A DNA stretch of 64,000 bases from Amnibacterium endophyticum. Its GTDB lineage: Bacteria > Actinomycetota > Actinomycetes > Actinomycetales > Microbacteriaceae. This document shows positions 8,381-19,099 of this stretch, one piece after another. How positions within the stretch are numbered: position 1 is the first letter of the stretch; every line of letters begins with the position of its first letter. A program made the translations under genes and the position numbers. Location of the stretch: positions 1-64,000 of the forward strand of contig NZ_JBHUEA010000003.1 in NCBI RefSeq assembly GCF_042680685.1. The letters are read 5' to 3'. Under the pieces are notes generated by a model. It was not told the origin of the DNA. It searched no databases and saw only the letters and a program-made list of their open reading frames with translations.

Positions 8381-8947
8381 CTAGGCGGGGCGGAGGGCGG
8401 CGAAGACGCGCTGCGCGACCTCGTCCACCGTGCCGGTGCCGTCGACCCGGCGCAGCAGCTGCAGCTCGTCGTAGACGTCGAGCAGCGGCTTGGTCTGCTC
8501 CGCGTAGACCCGCAGCCGCACCCGGAACGCCTCGACCGTGTCGTCGGGCCGCCCGTCGAGCGCCGCGCGCGCCGCCATCCGGCGCGCCGTCGTCTCCTCG
8601 TCCGCCTCCAGCACGAGCACGGCGTCGAGCTCGGTGTCCTGCTCCGCCATCCAGCGGTGCAGGAAGTCGAGCTGCGGCAGCGTGCGCGGGTACCCGTCGA
8701 GCAGGAAGCCCTCGGCGCAGTCGGCGCGCGACAGCCGCTCCACGACGATCCGGTTGGTCAGCGCGTCGTCGACGTACCGGCCGGACGCCATCACGTCCCG
8801 CACCTCGCGGGCGAGCTCGCTCTGCGACGCCTGCATCGCCCGGAACATGTCGCCGGTCGAGATCGCGGGGATCTCGAGACCGCTCGCGAGGATCGCGGAC
8901 TGGGTGCCCTTGCCGACGCCCGGCGGCCCCATGATCAGCAGCCGCAC
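8381..8947 (-). CDS. adk: adenylate kinase
   Basis: 188-aa short-form adenylate kinase (AMP + ATP to 2 ADP). P-loop GPPGVGKGTQ at residues 7-16, AMP-site ISTGDMFRAM, GFLLDGYPRTLPQ, and the short lid with RPDD followed by R-x-R-x-x-Y. No zinc-finger lid, as is usual for actinobacterial enzymes. Its start lies 4 nt after the ppsA stop, so it is translated from the PEP synthase message. This is striking because PEP synthase generates AMP and Pi. The housekeeping adk is usually in the ribosomal protein/secY region, so this may be a second, dedicated copy (inference). Confidence 0.92.
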   Translation of the reverse strand: MRLLIMGPPGVGKGTQSAILASGLEIPAISTGDMFRAMQASQSELAREVRDVMASGRYVDDALTNRIVVERLSRADCAEGFLLDGYPRTLPQLDFLHRWMAEQDTELDAVLVLEADEETTARRMAARAALDGRPDDTVEAFRVRLRVYAEQTKPLLDVYDELQLLRRVDGTGTVDEVAQRVFAALRPA

Positions 8948-8951
8948 GGGC

Positions 8952-11381
<2,430 letters not shown>

Positions 11382-11419
11382 CGTCGAGCTCCTTCTCGTG
11401 GAGGGTTCCGGGTTCGGGG

Positions 11420-12268
11420 TCAGGTGCGGCCGAGATGCTGGAGGATCACGGTCGACATCTCCTCGACGCTCTTGGCGGAGGAGTTCACGGTCGGGATCCG
11501 CTGGGCGCGGAAGAGCTTCTCGGCGCGCTTCAGCTCCCACGTGCACTGCTCGATCGAGCTGTAGGTGCTGTCGGGCTTGCGCTCGTTGCGGACCTGCGAC
11601 AGCCGCTCCGGCGTCGTCAGGATGCCGAAGCAGCGGGTGCGCAGCGTCGCCACCGGCGCCGGCAGGTCGAGGCCGGTCAGGTCCTCCGGCACCAGCGGGT
11701 AGTTCGCGACGAACACGCTGTGCTGCAGGGCGAGGTACATGGTCGTCGGCGTCTTGCCGCAGCGCGACGGCGCGAGCAGGATCACGTCGGCGTCGGCGTA
11801 CTGCCGCATGCTCTCGCCGTCGTCGTGCTCGATCGCGTACTCGACCGCCTTCATGCGGCGGTCGTAGCGGCGCTGGTCGCCGAGGCCGTGGGCCTGCACC
11901 GCGAGGTGCAGCGCGGACGTCCCGAGCAGGTCCTCCAGCCGCCCGAGGTGGCTCGTGACGAAGTCGATGATCGGCGCGCGGCTCATCCCGAGCACGGCGC
12001 GGATCGTGTCGTCCGCGATCGTGGTGAAGACGATCGGCTGCCGCGGTCCGTCCATGGCGGCGTCGAGGATCGAGACCGCGCGGCGTGCGTCCTGGATCGA
12101 GTGGATGAAGGGGATGCGCTTGCGCTCGAAGACGATGCCCGGGAACTGCACGAGCAGGGCGTTGCCCATGGCCTCGGCGCTGATGCCGGTGGACTCCGCG
12201 ACGAAGTAGACGGGCACGGGTGCGTCGGCCTGCGGCGTCTCCGCCGGGGACTCCTGCTGCACCGTCAC
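11420..12268 (-). CDS. ppsR: PEP synthase regulatory kinase/pyrophosphorylase (PSRP, DUF299)
   Basis: 282-aa bifunctional regulator of PEP synthase. In the family it phosphorylates a threonine of PpsA using ADP and removes it with Pi. Signatures: FVAESTGISAEAMGNALL near the start and the P-loop-like APSRCGKTPTTMYLA at about 168-182. It is the first gene of the operon, directly upstream of its target ppsA. GTG 12268 is preceded by AGGAG. The operon order fits feedback control of PEP synthesis by the ADP/Pi state. Confidence 0.93.
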   Translation of the reverse strand: MTVQQESPAETPQADAPVPVYFVAESTGISAEAMGNALLVQFPGIVFERKRIPFIHSIQDARRAVSILDAAMDGPRQPIVFTTIADDTIRAVLGMSRAPIIDFVTSHLGRLEDLLGTSALHLAVQAHGLGDQRRYDRRMKAVEYAIEHDDGESMRQYADADVILLAPSRCGKTPTTMYLALQHSVFVANYPLVPEDLTGLDLPAPVATLRTRCFGILTTPERLSQVRNERKPDSTYSSIEQCTWELKRAEKLFRAQRIPTVNSSAKSVEEMSTVILQHLGRT

Positions 12269-12406
12269 GGCCGCTCCTGCCGGGCCGCGTCATCGCGGCT
12301 CGGGCCGATGCTACGCCGAAGGGCCCTCCGGTTGCATCCGTCAACCGTGCGCTCCGGCGATGGGTCGCGGGTGCCGACCATGGGTGCGCGCTGAGCGTCG
12401 CTGCGC

Positions 12407-12430
12407 AGGATCCTCGGAAGCGAGGATCCT
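12407..12430. repeat. 10-bp perfect hairpin with GAAG loop upstream of PAP2 gene
   Basis: AGGATCCTCG (12407-12416) and CGAGGATCCT (12421-12430) pair perfectly around the tetraloop GAAG. It lies in the 199-bp gap between divergent ppsR and the PAP2 gene, 38 bp before the PAP2 start, so it would be in the PAP2 leader or act as an operator. No poly-T tract follows. Confidence 0.7.
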
Positions 12431-12467
12431 CCGTCCTCTCTTGGCGCCCGCGGCGGACGGTGGCGGG

Positions 12468-13307
12468 ATGCGCCCCGCCCCGCCCGCCCTCGTCCGCCGC
12501 AGCGCGATCGCCGTGATCGCGCTCGTGTGGGCGTGCGCGATCGCCGTGATCGCGCTCGTGTGGGCGTGCGCGATCGCCTACCGCCTGGGCTGGTGGCGCA
12601 CCGGGGCCGTCGACCTCGCCTGGGACGCGTTCGCCCGCCCCGCCGCGGGCGCCTTCGGGCGGCACCTGTCCGCGCTGCTCGCGATCGTCGGCACGGGCGT
12701 GCCCGCGCTGCTCGTCGCGGCCGGCGTCGTCCGGCTGGTCCTGCGGCGCCGCGGGCGGGCGTGGGCGATCGCCGCGGGGTCGATCGTCGCGGTCAGCGAG
12801 CTGCAGGTCCTCGCCGTGAAGCTGACCGCCGGGCGGCCGCGGCCGGACAGCGCGCTGGGCTGGCACCAGTCGTTCCCCTCCGGGCACACCGCGAACGCCG
12901 CGGTGATGGCCGTGCTGGTGTCGGCGCTGCTGCTGAAGGGGCGGTGGCGCCTCCTGCCGGCGCTCTGGCCCGTGCTCATGGCGTGGAGCCGCACGGTGCT
13001 GCACGCCCACTGGCTGAGCGACGTGGTCGCAGGCGCGGCGCTCGGCTCCGCGACGACCCTGCTCGGCCTCGCGATCGCGGCCGCGGTGCTCCGGTCGCGC
13101 CGTCAGCCGCCGGGGTGGCGCGGAGCGCGCGCGAAGACGGAGAGCACGGCGACGGCGACGGGGAGCACGGCGCCTGCGAGCACGGGCAGCACGTACTCCC
13201 CCGTCAGGTCGTGCCCGAGCGCGAGCAGGATCGGCCCGAACGCGGTGGAGGCGAGGCCGACGCCCGTGGACACGCCGCGGATCACGCCGATGTTGCCGGC
13301 GCCGTAG
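12468..13307 (+). CDS. PAP2-family membrane phosphatase with duplicated TM1 segment
   Basis: 279-aa integral membrane phosphatase (undecaprenyl-pyrophosphate or phosphatidic-acid phosphatase type). The three PAP2 motifs are present: KLTAGRPRPDS, FPSGHTANAA and WSRTVLHAHWLSDVVAG. The first helix contains an exact 11-residue repeat (AIAVIALVWAC twice) from a 33-bp DNA duplication. The frame reads on 205 nt past the convergent MFS stop, giving a low-complexity Ser/Thr/Pro tail opposite MFS codons; the natural C-terminus may originally have been near 13110, so a late frameshift is possible. ATG 12468 has no clear ribosome site. Confidence 0.8.
   Translation: MRPAPPALVRRSAIAVIALVWACAIAVIALVWACAIAYRLGWWRTGAVDLAWDAFARPAAGAFGRHLSALLAIVGTGVPALLVAAGVVRLVLRRRGRAWAIAAGSIVAVSELQVLAVKLTAGRPRPDSALGWHQSFPSGHTANAAVMAVLVSALLLKGRWRLLPALWPVLMAWSRTVLHAHWLSDVVAGAALGSATTLLGLAIAAAVLRSRRQPPGWRGARAKTESTATATGSTAPASTGSTYSPVRSCPSASRIGPNAVEARPTPVDTPRITPMLPAP
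12504..12578 (+). repeat. 33-bp tandem duplication inside the PAP2 gene
   Basis: A 33-bp unit at 12504-12536 is repeated exactly at 12537-12569, followed by 9 nt of a third copy. It is in frame and doubles 11 residues of the first membrane helix. Two identical copies suggest a recent replication-slippage event. Confidence 0.9.
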
Positions 13308-14419
13308 TAGCGCACGTAAGCGGCCGCCTCGATGCCGCGCAGGCTGCCCGACGCGGCCCCGAGCACCAGGCCGTAGAGGAGCGCCGTCCAACCGGGCGCC
13401 ACCGCGGGCAGCAGCAGCATCGCGGTGGCGAGCGTCACCATCGAGATCGTCACCCCGAACTTCGGCGCGATCCGATCCGACAGCGCGCCGGTGAGCAGGG
13501 TCGCCGCGATGCCGGTGACGGTCTGCGGCAGGAAGTTCACCGCGGCCTCGGCCGGTGTCAGGCCCTGCGCGCCGAGCACCGAGATCTGGTGGAACGCGAG
13601 CGCGGTCCCGATCATCGCGGAGGTCGCGAGCCCCGAGGCGATCACCCAGAACATGCCGGTTCGCACCGCCTGGGGCAGCGTCCACTCGAGCGGCGCGTCC
13701 TCGGCGGGCCGGTCGATCACGGCCGGCCTCCGGGTCCGAGGCAGCGCCAGCGCGATCCCGACGACCACGACCAGCACCGCGAGCGCCTCGAGCCGCCAGG
13801 CGGTGCGGATGCCGGCCGCCCCGATCAGGGACTCGACGAGCACGGGCGCCAGCGAGATGCCGCCGGAGCCGACGCCGGAGGCGATCCCGAGCGCGAGCCC
13901 CCGCCGCTCCGTGATGGAGCGTGCGACGAGGGTGGTCGCGGCGAGCGAGAGGGCGCCCTGGCCCGCCATCCGGACCCCGACGAAGCCGGCGGTGACACCG
14001 ACGATGTCGGTCGCGACGCTGAGTCCGGCGAGGAAGGCGGCGAAGACGACCCCGATCACGACGGCCATGCGCCGGACGCCGAAGCGGTCGAGCGCCCGGC
14101 CGGTGAGCGGCAGCACGGCGGCGCCGATCAGCGTGCCGATCGCGTAGCTCGTGGACACCGCGGTCCGGCTGACCCCGAGCTCGGCGATCAGCGGGTCGGT
14201 GAAGACGGAGAGCCCGGCGGTCTGGCCCGGCGCCGAGAAGGCGGCGAGCACCCCGCCGGCGGCGACGATCCCCGTCCAGGTGCCGCCGGTCGGCAGCCGA
14301 CGTGCGCGTCGAGGAAGCGGCGGCGCGACGGGGTCGGCCGGCGGTGGTGGGTCGACCGGCGGCAGCCCGCCGTCCGCGGGACCGGAGGACGGCGCCGCAC
14401 CGCTCTCGTCGTCGACCAC
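13103..14419 (-). CDS. MFS transporter
   Basis: 438-aa major facilitator with 12 predicted membrane segments after a 45-residue Pro-rich cytosolic N-terminus. The loop 2-3 motif reads GRALDRFGVRRMA, typical of MFS. The pattern (GIVAAGGVLAAFSAPGQTAGLSVF, then WVIASGLATSAMIGTALAFHQ) resembles the monocarboxylate/oxalate-formate-like branch, but the substrate cannot be stated. GTG start at 14419; TAGCGT lies 9 nt upstream on the coding strand. It diverges from the SDR gene; the 152-bp gap between them holds only promoter-like sequence. Confidence 0.85.
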   Translation of the reverse strand: MVDDESGAAPSSGPADGGLPPVDPPPPADPVAPPLPRRARRLPTGGTWTGIVAAGGVLAAFSAPGQTAGLSVFTDPLIAELGVSRTAVSTSYAIGTLIGAAVLPLTGRALDRFGVRRMAVVIGVVFAAFLAGLSVATDIVGVTAGFVGVRMAGQGALSLAATTLVARSITERRGLALGIASGVGSGGISLAPVLVESLIGAAGIRTAWRLEALAVLVVVVGIALALPRTRRPAVIDRPAEDAPLEWTLPQAVRTGMFWVIASGLATSAMIGTALAFHQISVLGAQGLTPAEAAVNFLPQTVTGIAATLLTGALSDRIAPKFGVTISMVTLATAMLLLPAVAPGWTALLYGLVLGAASGSLRGIEAAAYVRYYGAGNIGVIRGVSTGVGLASTAFGPILLALGHDLTGEYVLPVLAGAVLPVAVAVLSVFARAPRHPGG

Positions 14420-14571
14420 CGCGGAGCGACGCTACGGGGCGGCGCCTCCGTGCATCCCGGGCGGCCGCGACCACCCCGTCGACCGGGAGTCCCCCGCACG
14501 ATGGCTGGGAGCCCGTCGTCCAGCGCCTCGTTCCGGGTCCGCGTGGATGCCGAGGGTCGGAGGATCGCCGC

Positions 14572-15459
14572 ATGAGCCAGTACGAGAAGCGCGACCCGCA
14601 GACGATGTACCCCGCGCCGCCGTTCCCGAAGCAGGAGCAGTCGCTGCCCGGGGCCGCGTGGAAGATGGACCCGGAGCCGGACCACGGCGAGCAGAGCTAC
14701 GTCGGCCGCGAGCGGCTCACCGGCTATCGCGGCATCGTCACGGGCGCGGACTCGGGCATCGGCCGCGCCGCCGCGATCGCGCTGTCGCGCGAGGGCGCGG
14801 ACCTGGTGCTGTCCTACCTGCCGGACGAGCAGGAGGACGCCGAGGCGGTGCGCGACCTGCTCGAGGGCGAGGGGCGTCGCGCGATCCTCTTCCCGGGCGA
14901 CATCTCCGACGAGCAGTACTGCAAGGACCTGGTGCAGAAGGGCGTCGACGAGCTCGGCGGCCTCGACACCCTCGTGATGGTCGCCGGGCGCATGAAGAGC
15001 AACGACGACATCCTCACGCTCGACACGGACGCGATCGACTCGACCTTCAAGACGAACATCTACTCGCTGTTCTGGCTGACGAAGGCCGCGGTCCCGCACC
15101 TCGAGCCGGGGTCGACGATTGTGACGACGGGCTCGACGCAGGCCTCCACCCCGTCGCCGGACAAGGTCGACTACGCCGTCTCGAAGGGCGCGATCAAGAT
15201 CTTCACGCAGGCGATCGCGCAGCAGCTGGCGTCGAAGGGCATCCGGGTGAACTCGGTCGCGCCCGGGCCGGTGTGGACGCCGCTGCAGCCGGGCTCGGAC
15301 GACGCCGAGACCGTGTCGTCGTTCGGCGAGGGGTCGCCGCTCGGCCGCCCGGGCCAGCCGGCGGAGCTCGCGGCCGCGTACGTGCACCTCGTCAGCCCGG
15401 AGTCGAGCTACCAGACGGGCTCGACGGTCGCGATCGCGGGCGGCATGCCCGTCTTCTGA
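14572..15459 (+). CDS. SDR oxidoreductase, YghA/general stress protein 39 type
   Basis: 295-aa short-chain dehydrogenase with the long N-terminal extension typical of the YghA/GSP39 subgroup (Y-P-x-P-P-F-P-x-Q, then the P-x-P-D-H-G-E region). The cofactor motif is TGADSGIGRA, and the active site has S-T and Y-A-V-S-K (YAVSKGAIK). The segment RLTGYRGIVTGADSG reads GYRG where the subgroup normally has a hydrophobic beta strand (K-x-A-L-I-T-G), a small oddity. GGAGG lies 8 nt before ATG 14572. Likely a stress-induced NADPH-dependent aldehyde/ketone reductase. Confidence 0.88.
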   Translation: MSQYEKRDPQTMYPAPPFPKQEQSLPGAAWKMDPEPDHGEQSYVGRERLTGYRGIVTGADSGIGRAAAIALSREGADLVLSYLPDEQEDAEAVRDLLEGEGRRAILFPGDISDEQYCKDLVQKGVDELGGLDTLVMVAGRMKSNDDILTLDTDAIDSTFKTNIYSLFWLTKAAVPHLEPGSTIVTTGSTQASTPSPDKVDYAVSKGAIKIFTQAIAQQLASKGIRVNSVAPGPVWTPLQPGSDDAETVSSFGEGSPLGRPGQPAELAAAYVHLVSPESSYQTGSTVAIAGGMPVF

Positions 15460-15472
15460 CCCCGCGTGCACC

Positions 15473-15533
15473 GCGGACTTGCCGCTTCTTGCGACTTTGG
15501 CGGCGTGTCGCCCGCAAGAAGCGGCAAGTCCGC
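15473..15533. terminator. 21-bp perfect inverted repeat between convergent genes
   Basis: Arms 15473-15493 and 15513-15533 are exact inverse copies; the loop itself can form a small GGCG/CGCC hairpin. It occupies the 85-bp gap between the SDR and SRPBCC stops and probably terminates both transcripts. The unusual arm length and lack of a T-tract suggest it may also belong to a dispersed palindrome family. Confidence 0.75.
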
Positions 15534-15544
15534 GTTCCGCACGT

Positions 15545-15982
15545 TCAGCCGGTGAGCGGGTCGGCCGCACTGCCAAGTGACTCGATGTGCCGCGCGAGGC
15601 GCTCGAGGTCCTGCCGGACCGTCTCGACGTCTCGGGCGAACTCCTCGTCCGTCAGCTCGATCTGCCGGACGGTGAAGAGCAGCTCGGACCCATCGGGGTG
15701 CGGGAGCACTCGGAACGGGTTGTGCACGACCGTCCCCGACGGGAGCGTCACGTCGTGGTCGAGCACCCCGAGCGCGTTGCGCGCCACGAACCGCACGCGC
15801 ACCGAGCCCATCGGGGAGTCGACGACGAGGTGGTCCCCCTCGACGCGGACCCCGCTCGTCGCGAGCCCCGAGGCCCAGACCGGGAGGTTCGCGACGTCCG
15901 ACGCGAAGTCGTAGACGGCCGACGGATCAGCGTGGACGACCTGCCCGACGTGGCGGCTCGGGACCTCGCGCTCGTGCGGCAT
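15545..15982 (-). CDS. SRPBCC-fold (polyketide cyclase/START-like) protein
   Basis: 145-aa protein with the START/SRPBCC pattern: VVHADPSAVYDFASDVANLPVWASG, central strands, and a C-terminal long helix (DEEFARDVETVRQDLERLARHIESL). Such proteins bind hydrophobic ligands; no specific function can be read. ATG 15982 is preceded by TAGCGT (15994-15989 on the coding strand) at 6 nt, a leaderless-type start. It lies 33 nt downstream of the LacI-type gene on the same strand but with its own probable promoter. Confidence 0.82.
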   Translation of the reverse strand: MPHEREVPSRHVGQVVHADPSAVYDFASDVANLPVWASGLATSGVRVEGDHLVVDSPMGSVRVRFVARNALGVLDHDVTLPSGTVVHNPFRVLPHPDGSELLFTVRQIELTDEEFARDVETVRQDLERLARHIESLGSAADPLTG

Positions 15983-15988
15983 GTCCCG

Positions 15989-15994
15989 ACGCTA
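15989..15994 (-). promoter_or_regulatory. putative -10 element (TAGCGT) of the SRPBCC gene
   Basis: TAGCGT on the minus strand, 6 nt before ATG 15982, with no Shine-Dalgarno sequence between. Matches the leaderless promoter pattern seen at other genes. Confidence 0.45.
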
Positions 15995-16015
15995 GGACAG
16001 CGCTCCCAACAGCGG

Positions 16016-17014
16016 TCAGGCCGACTCGCGCAGGAGCAGGTGGTGCTGGACCGTCCGCTGCGGGGTCGGGAGCGGAGCGGCGTCCGCGAGCGCGACCGCG
16101 AGGTCGAGCGCGGCCGCTGCGACCTCGTCCAGGTCGACGGCGAGGGTCGTGAGCGTCGGCGCGACCAGTCCCCCGAGGTCGAGGCCGTCGAAGCCGGTCA
16201 CCCGCACGTCGCCCGGCACGTCGACGCCGGCGCGACGGCAGGCCGACAGCGCGCCGAGCGCCATCACGTCGTTGAAGGCGAGGACCGCGTCGGGCCGCGG
16301 CCCGTCGGCGAGCAGCCGCGTCGTCGCGTCCGCCGCACCTTCCGCGGTCATCGCCACGTCGGGCACGATCCGCACCGCGATGCCGCGCCGCGTGCACGCC
16401 GACTCGAGCAGCGCGCCCCGGGGGCTCGGCGGCCCGGTCCTCGGGTCCAGCACCGCGGCGCTCACGATGCCGACGCCCCGCAGGTGGTCGGCGAGCGCCT
16501 CGACCGCGGCCGACCGGTCGAGCACCACCGAGGGCGCATCACCCGGGTCGGCGGGATCGAGGAGCACGACCGGGACGGGGCCGACGCGGTCGACCCAGTC
16601 GGCCGCACGGCCGCCGAGGTAGCCCACCACGACGTCGGCCTGCGCGCCGAGGGCCTCGAGCATCCGACCCGCGTCGCCCGCGAGCCCCGCGTCCGCCAGC
16701 AGCACGTTCCAGCAGAGCCCCGCCGCGCGCCGCACGACGGCGGCCGCGAGCGCCGGGGAGTACGGGTTGCGGAGGTCGTCGACCACGAGGCCCAGCTGCC
16801 GCTCGCCGCCGGTGACGAGCCCGCGGCCGAAGCGCGACGGCCGGTACTGCAGCGCCTCCGCCGCGGCCAGCACCCGCTCGCGGGTCGTCGCGCTGATGCC
16901 CGGCATCCCGTTCATCGCCCGGGTCACCGTCTGCCGGGAGACGCCCGCGGCGGCCGCGACGTCGAGGATCGTCGCGCGGCCGCCGGGGCCGCTCAGTCGC
17001 GCAGGTCCAGCCAC
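16016..17014 (-). CDS. LacI/GalR-family transcriptional repressor
   Basis: 332-aa regulator. The HTH reads TILDVAAAAGVSRQTVTRAM with the hinge helix YRPSRFGRGL, followed by a periplasmic-binding-like ligand domain (GLVVDDLRNPYSPALAAAV ... VLAFNDVMALGAL ... VTGFDGLD). It likely senses a sugar or polyol and represses the upstream oxidoreductase. No ATG is available; GTG 17014 is the nearest start that includes the whole HTH and overlaps the oxidoreductase stop by 22 nt, so the genes form one operon. A perfect LacI-type palindrome lies upstream of the operon at 19013-19024. Confidence 0.87.
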   Translation of the reverse strand: MAGPARLSGPGGRATILDVAAAAGVSRQTVTRAMNGMPGISATTRERVLAAAEALQYRPSRFGRGLVTGGERQLGLVVDDLRNPYSPALAAAVVRRAAGLCWNVLLADAGLAGDAGRMLEALGAQADVVVGYLGGRAADWVDRVGPVPVVLLDPADPGDAPSVVLDRSAAVEALADHLRGVGIVSAAVLDPRTGPPSPRGALLESACTRRGIAVRIVPDVAMTAEGAADATTRLLADGPRPDAVLAFNDVMALGALSACRRAGVDVPGDVRVTGFDGLDLGGLVAPTLTTLAVDLDEVAAAALDLAVALADAAPLPTPQRTVQHHLLLRESA

Positions 17015-18993
17015 GCGACCTGCTCGGGCGTCAGCCGGATCGTGAGCCCCTGCATGGAGGAGCGCGCCTCGGCGATCGACCGCGGCCCGAACAGCGGGAA
17101 CGTCGGGAACGGCTGCGCCAGCACGTAGGCCAGGGCGACCGCCGTGGCGGGCACACCCAGCTCCTGCCCGAGCGAGGTCGCCCGCGCGAGCCGCTCGAAG
17201 TTCGCGTCGCTGTAGTAGCAGCGCACGAGCTCCGCGTCGCCGGTGAAGCCCGGCCGGGCCCGCGCGAAGAACCCGCGCGCCTGGCTGGACCAGGGCAGCA
17301 GCGGCACCCGCCGCTCCTCCAGCCACGCCTTCGACGCCGGGTCCGTGACGTGGCGGCACCCCTCCCACGGCACGTCGTACGCCTCCGCGAGCCCGAAGTG
17401 GTTCGACAGGATCGAGGGCAGCACGCGGCCGTTCGCCTCCGCGTACGCCACCGCCTCGTCGAAGCGGTCGAGCCCCCAGTTGGAGAAGCCGTAGACGCGG
17501 ATGCGCCCGGCGCGCACGTGCTCGTCGAGCACGTCGACGAACTCCCCGACCGGCACGTCGAGGTTGTCGCGGTGCATCAGGTAGACGTCCGCGTAGTCCG
17601 TGCCCTGCCGGTCGAGGCTCTCGAGCAGCTGGCTCGTCAGCGACGCGGGGTCGCAGTGCGGCGTGTGCGCGCCCTTCGTGATGACGACCACGTCCTCGCG
17701 GATGCCGCGGTTCGCGATCCACCTGCCGAGCCGCCGCTCCAGATCGCCCTGCCCGTAGATGTACGCGGTGTCGAAGGCGTTGCCGCCCTGCTCCACGAAG
17801 TGGTCGAAGAGGGCGGAGGCGTGGGCGAGGTCGGGCTGGTTGTCCACGCCCATGATCAGCCGCGACATCCGCTTGCCGAGACCCGGGATCTCCCCGGTCG
17901 GCATGGCCGCGTCGGGGTCGACCGACAGCGGGAGGCCGGAGACGGTGGGGATGTCGGCATCCTCCGCCTCGAACGGGTAGCGCAGCCCGATCGCCGCGCG
18001 CCACCGGTCGAGGGTGCGGGCCGCGGCGAGCGTCTCGTCCAGCGTCATCTCGGCGGCCTCGACCGCGCCGGTGCCGATCAGGGCGGCGGTCGCGGCGGTC
18101 TCGAGCGCGTAGGGCGCGTCGTGCGGGAACTCGAGCGAGCGCGGCTCCTCGTCCGTCACCGCGATCTCGATCGTCGGGGTGTCGCCGACGGCGTAGGGCA
18201 GCCGCAGGTGGATGCGGCCGCGGGAGCCGACGATCGTCGCGTCGTTCACGTCCTGCACCCGCACCCCGGTGCGGATCGTGGCGGTGACGCCGCCCGGGTA
18301 GACGAGGTCGGCGACCGCCCACTCGTCGACCCCGGTCGGGCCGATCGTGCCGGACGCGGTCAGCTCCGTCGGCTCGGCCACGGGCACGCCGGTCGCGGCG
18401 GCGGCCACGAGGGCGGCGAAGGTGAGCGGGTAGCAGCCGACGTCGAGGATCCCGCCGCCCGCGGTCGCCTGCTCGTAGAGCCGCCCGGTGCGCTCCTCGG
18501 CGCGGAAGGCGAAGGAGGCGTCGACGTGCCGCACCTCGCCGATCGCACCGCCGGTGATCAGGTCCACGAGCGCGGCCGTCTGCGGGTGGAAGCGGTAGAC
18601 GAACGCCTCGACGAGCGGCACGCCGGCCTGCCGGGCGGCGTCGACGAGCACCATCGCGGTGCCGTGGTTGACGGCGAGCGGCTTCTCGCAGAGGACCGCC
18701 TTGCCGGCCTCGATCGCCTTCAGCACGAGGTCCGCGTGCCCCGGGTGGACGGTGGCGACGTAGACGGCGGTCACCCGGGGGTCCGCGAGCGCCTCCTCGT
18801 AGGTGCCGGCCGTGACGTCCGGCCACCCCGCGGCCTCGACCTCGTCCGCGAAGGCCCGCGCCCTGCCGGGATCGCTGCTGCCGACGGCGACGATCGCCCC
18901 GCCGGCCGCGTGGAAGTCGCGGAGGAAGGTGCGCGCGATCCCGCCGGGGCCGAGCACCGCCCACCCCGCACCGTGCTGGTCCTGTGTCGACAT
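16993..18993 (-). CDS. Gfo/Idh/MocA oxidoreductase fused to aldo/keto reductase
   Basis: 666-aa two-domain enzyme. Residues 1-355 are a Gfo/Idh/MocA dehydrogenase: Rossmann AVLGPGGIARTFL, CEKPLAVNH and a C-terminal beta domain. Residues about 365-660 are a complete aldo/keto reductase with the catalytic set FDTAYIYG (Asp, Tyr), ITKGAH (Lys) and LMHRDN (His), and the barrel strand YGFSNWGLD. Both halves keep their key residues, so two NAD(P)-dependent steps on a sugar or polyol are plausible. ATG 18993 lies 20 nt from the LacI-type operator. Regulated with the downstream LacI gene; the substrate is unknown. Confidence 0.9.
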   Translation of the reverse strand: MSTQDQHGAGWAVLGPGGIARTFLRDFHAAGGAIVAVGSSDPGRARAFADEVEAAGWPDVTAGTYEEALADPRVTAVYVATVHPGHADLVLKAIEAGKAVLCEKPLAVNHGTAMVLVDAARQAGVPLVEAFVYRFHPQTAALVDLITGGAIGEVRHVDASFAFRAEERTGRLYEQATAGGGILDVGCYPLTFAALVAAAATGVPVAEPTELTASGTIGPTGVDEWAVADLVYPGGVTATIRTGVRVQDVNDATIVGSRGRIHLRLPYAVGDTPTIEIAVTDEEPRSLEFPHDAPYALETAATAALIGTGAVEAAEMTLDETLAAARTLDRWRAAIGLRYPFEAEDADIPTVSGLPLSVDPDAAMPTGEIPGLGKRMSRLIMGVDNQPDLAHASALFDHFVEQGGNAFDTAYIYGQGDLERRLGRWIANRGIREDVVVITKGAHTPHCDPASLTSQLLESLDRQGTDYADVYLMHRDNLDVPVGEFVDVLDEHVRAGRIRVYGFSNWGLDRFDEAVAYAEANGRVLPSILSNHFGLAEAYDVPWEGCRHVTDPASKAWLEERRVPLLPWSSQARGFFARARPGFTGDAELVRCYYSDANFERLARATSLGQELGVPATAVALAYVLAQPFPTFPLFGPRSIAEARSSMQGLTIRLTPEQVAWLDLRD

Positions 18994-19012
18994 CGTCGTC
19001 CTCCACTCCGCC

Positions 19013-19024
19013 GTGAACGTTCAC
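19013..19024. promoter_or_regulatory. LacI-family operator palindrome
   Basis: GTGAACGTTCAC, a perfect 12-bp palindrome with central CG typical of LacI/GalR operators, 20 bp upstream of the fused oxidoreductase start. It is the obvious target of the LacI-type protein encoded at the end of this operon, implying autoregulation. Confidence 0.75.
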
Positions 19025-19099
19025 GACCGGACCCGACACTACCGCTCGAGCCCTCGGCGTTCTAGCCGATAGGAGGCGCGAACCGCCGAGCCGCCGCGA

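Noticed and set aside
13110..13307. Functional C-terminal tail of the PAP2 protein at 12468
   Set aside because: These residues are antisense to conserved MFS codons and are low complexity; I kept the stop as read but do not regard the tail as a domain.
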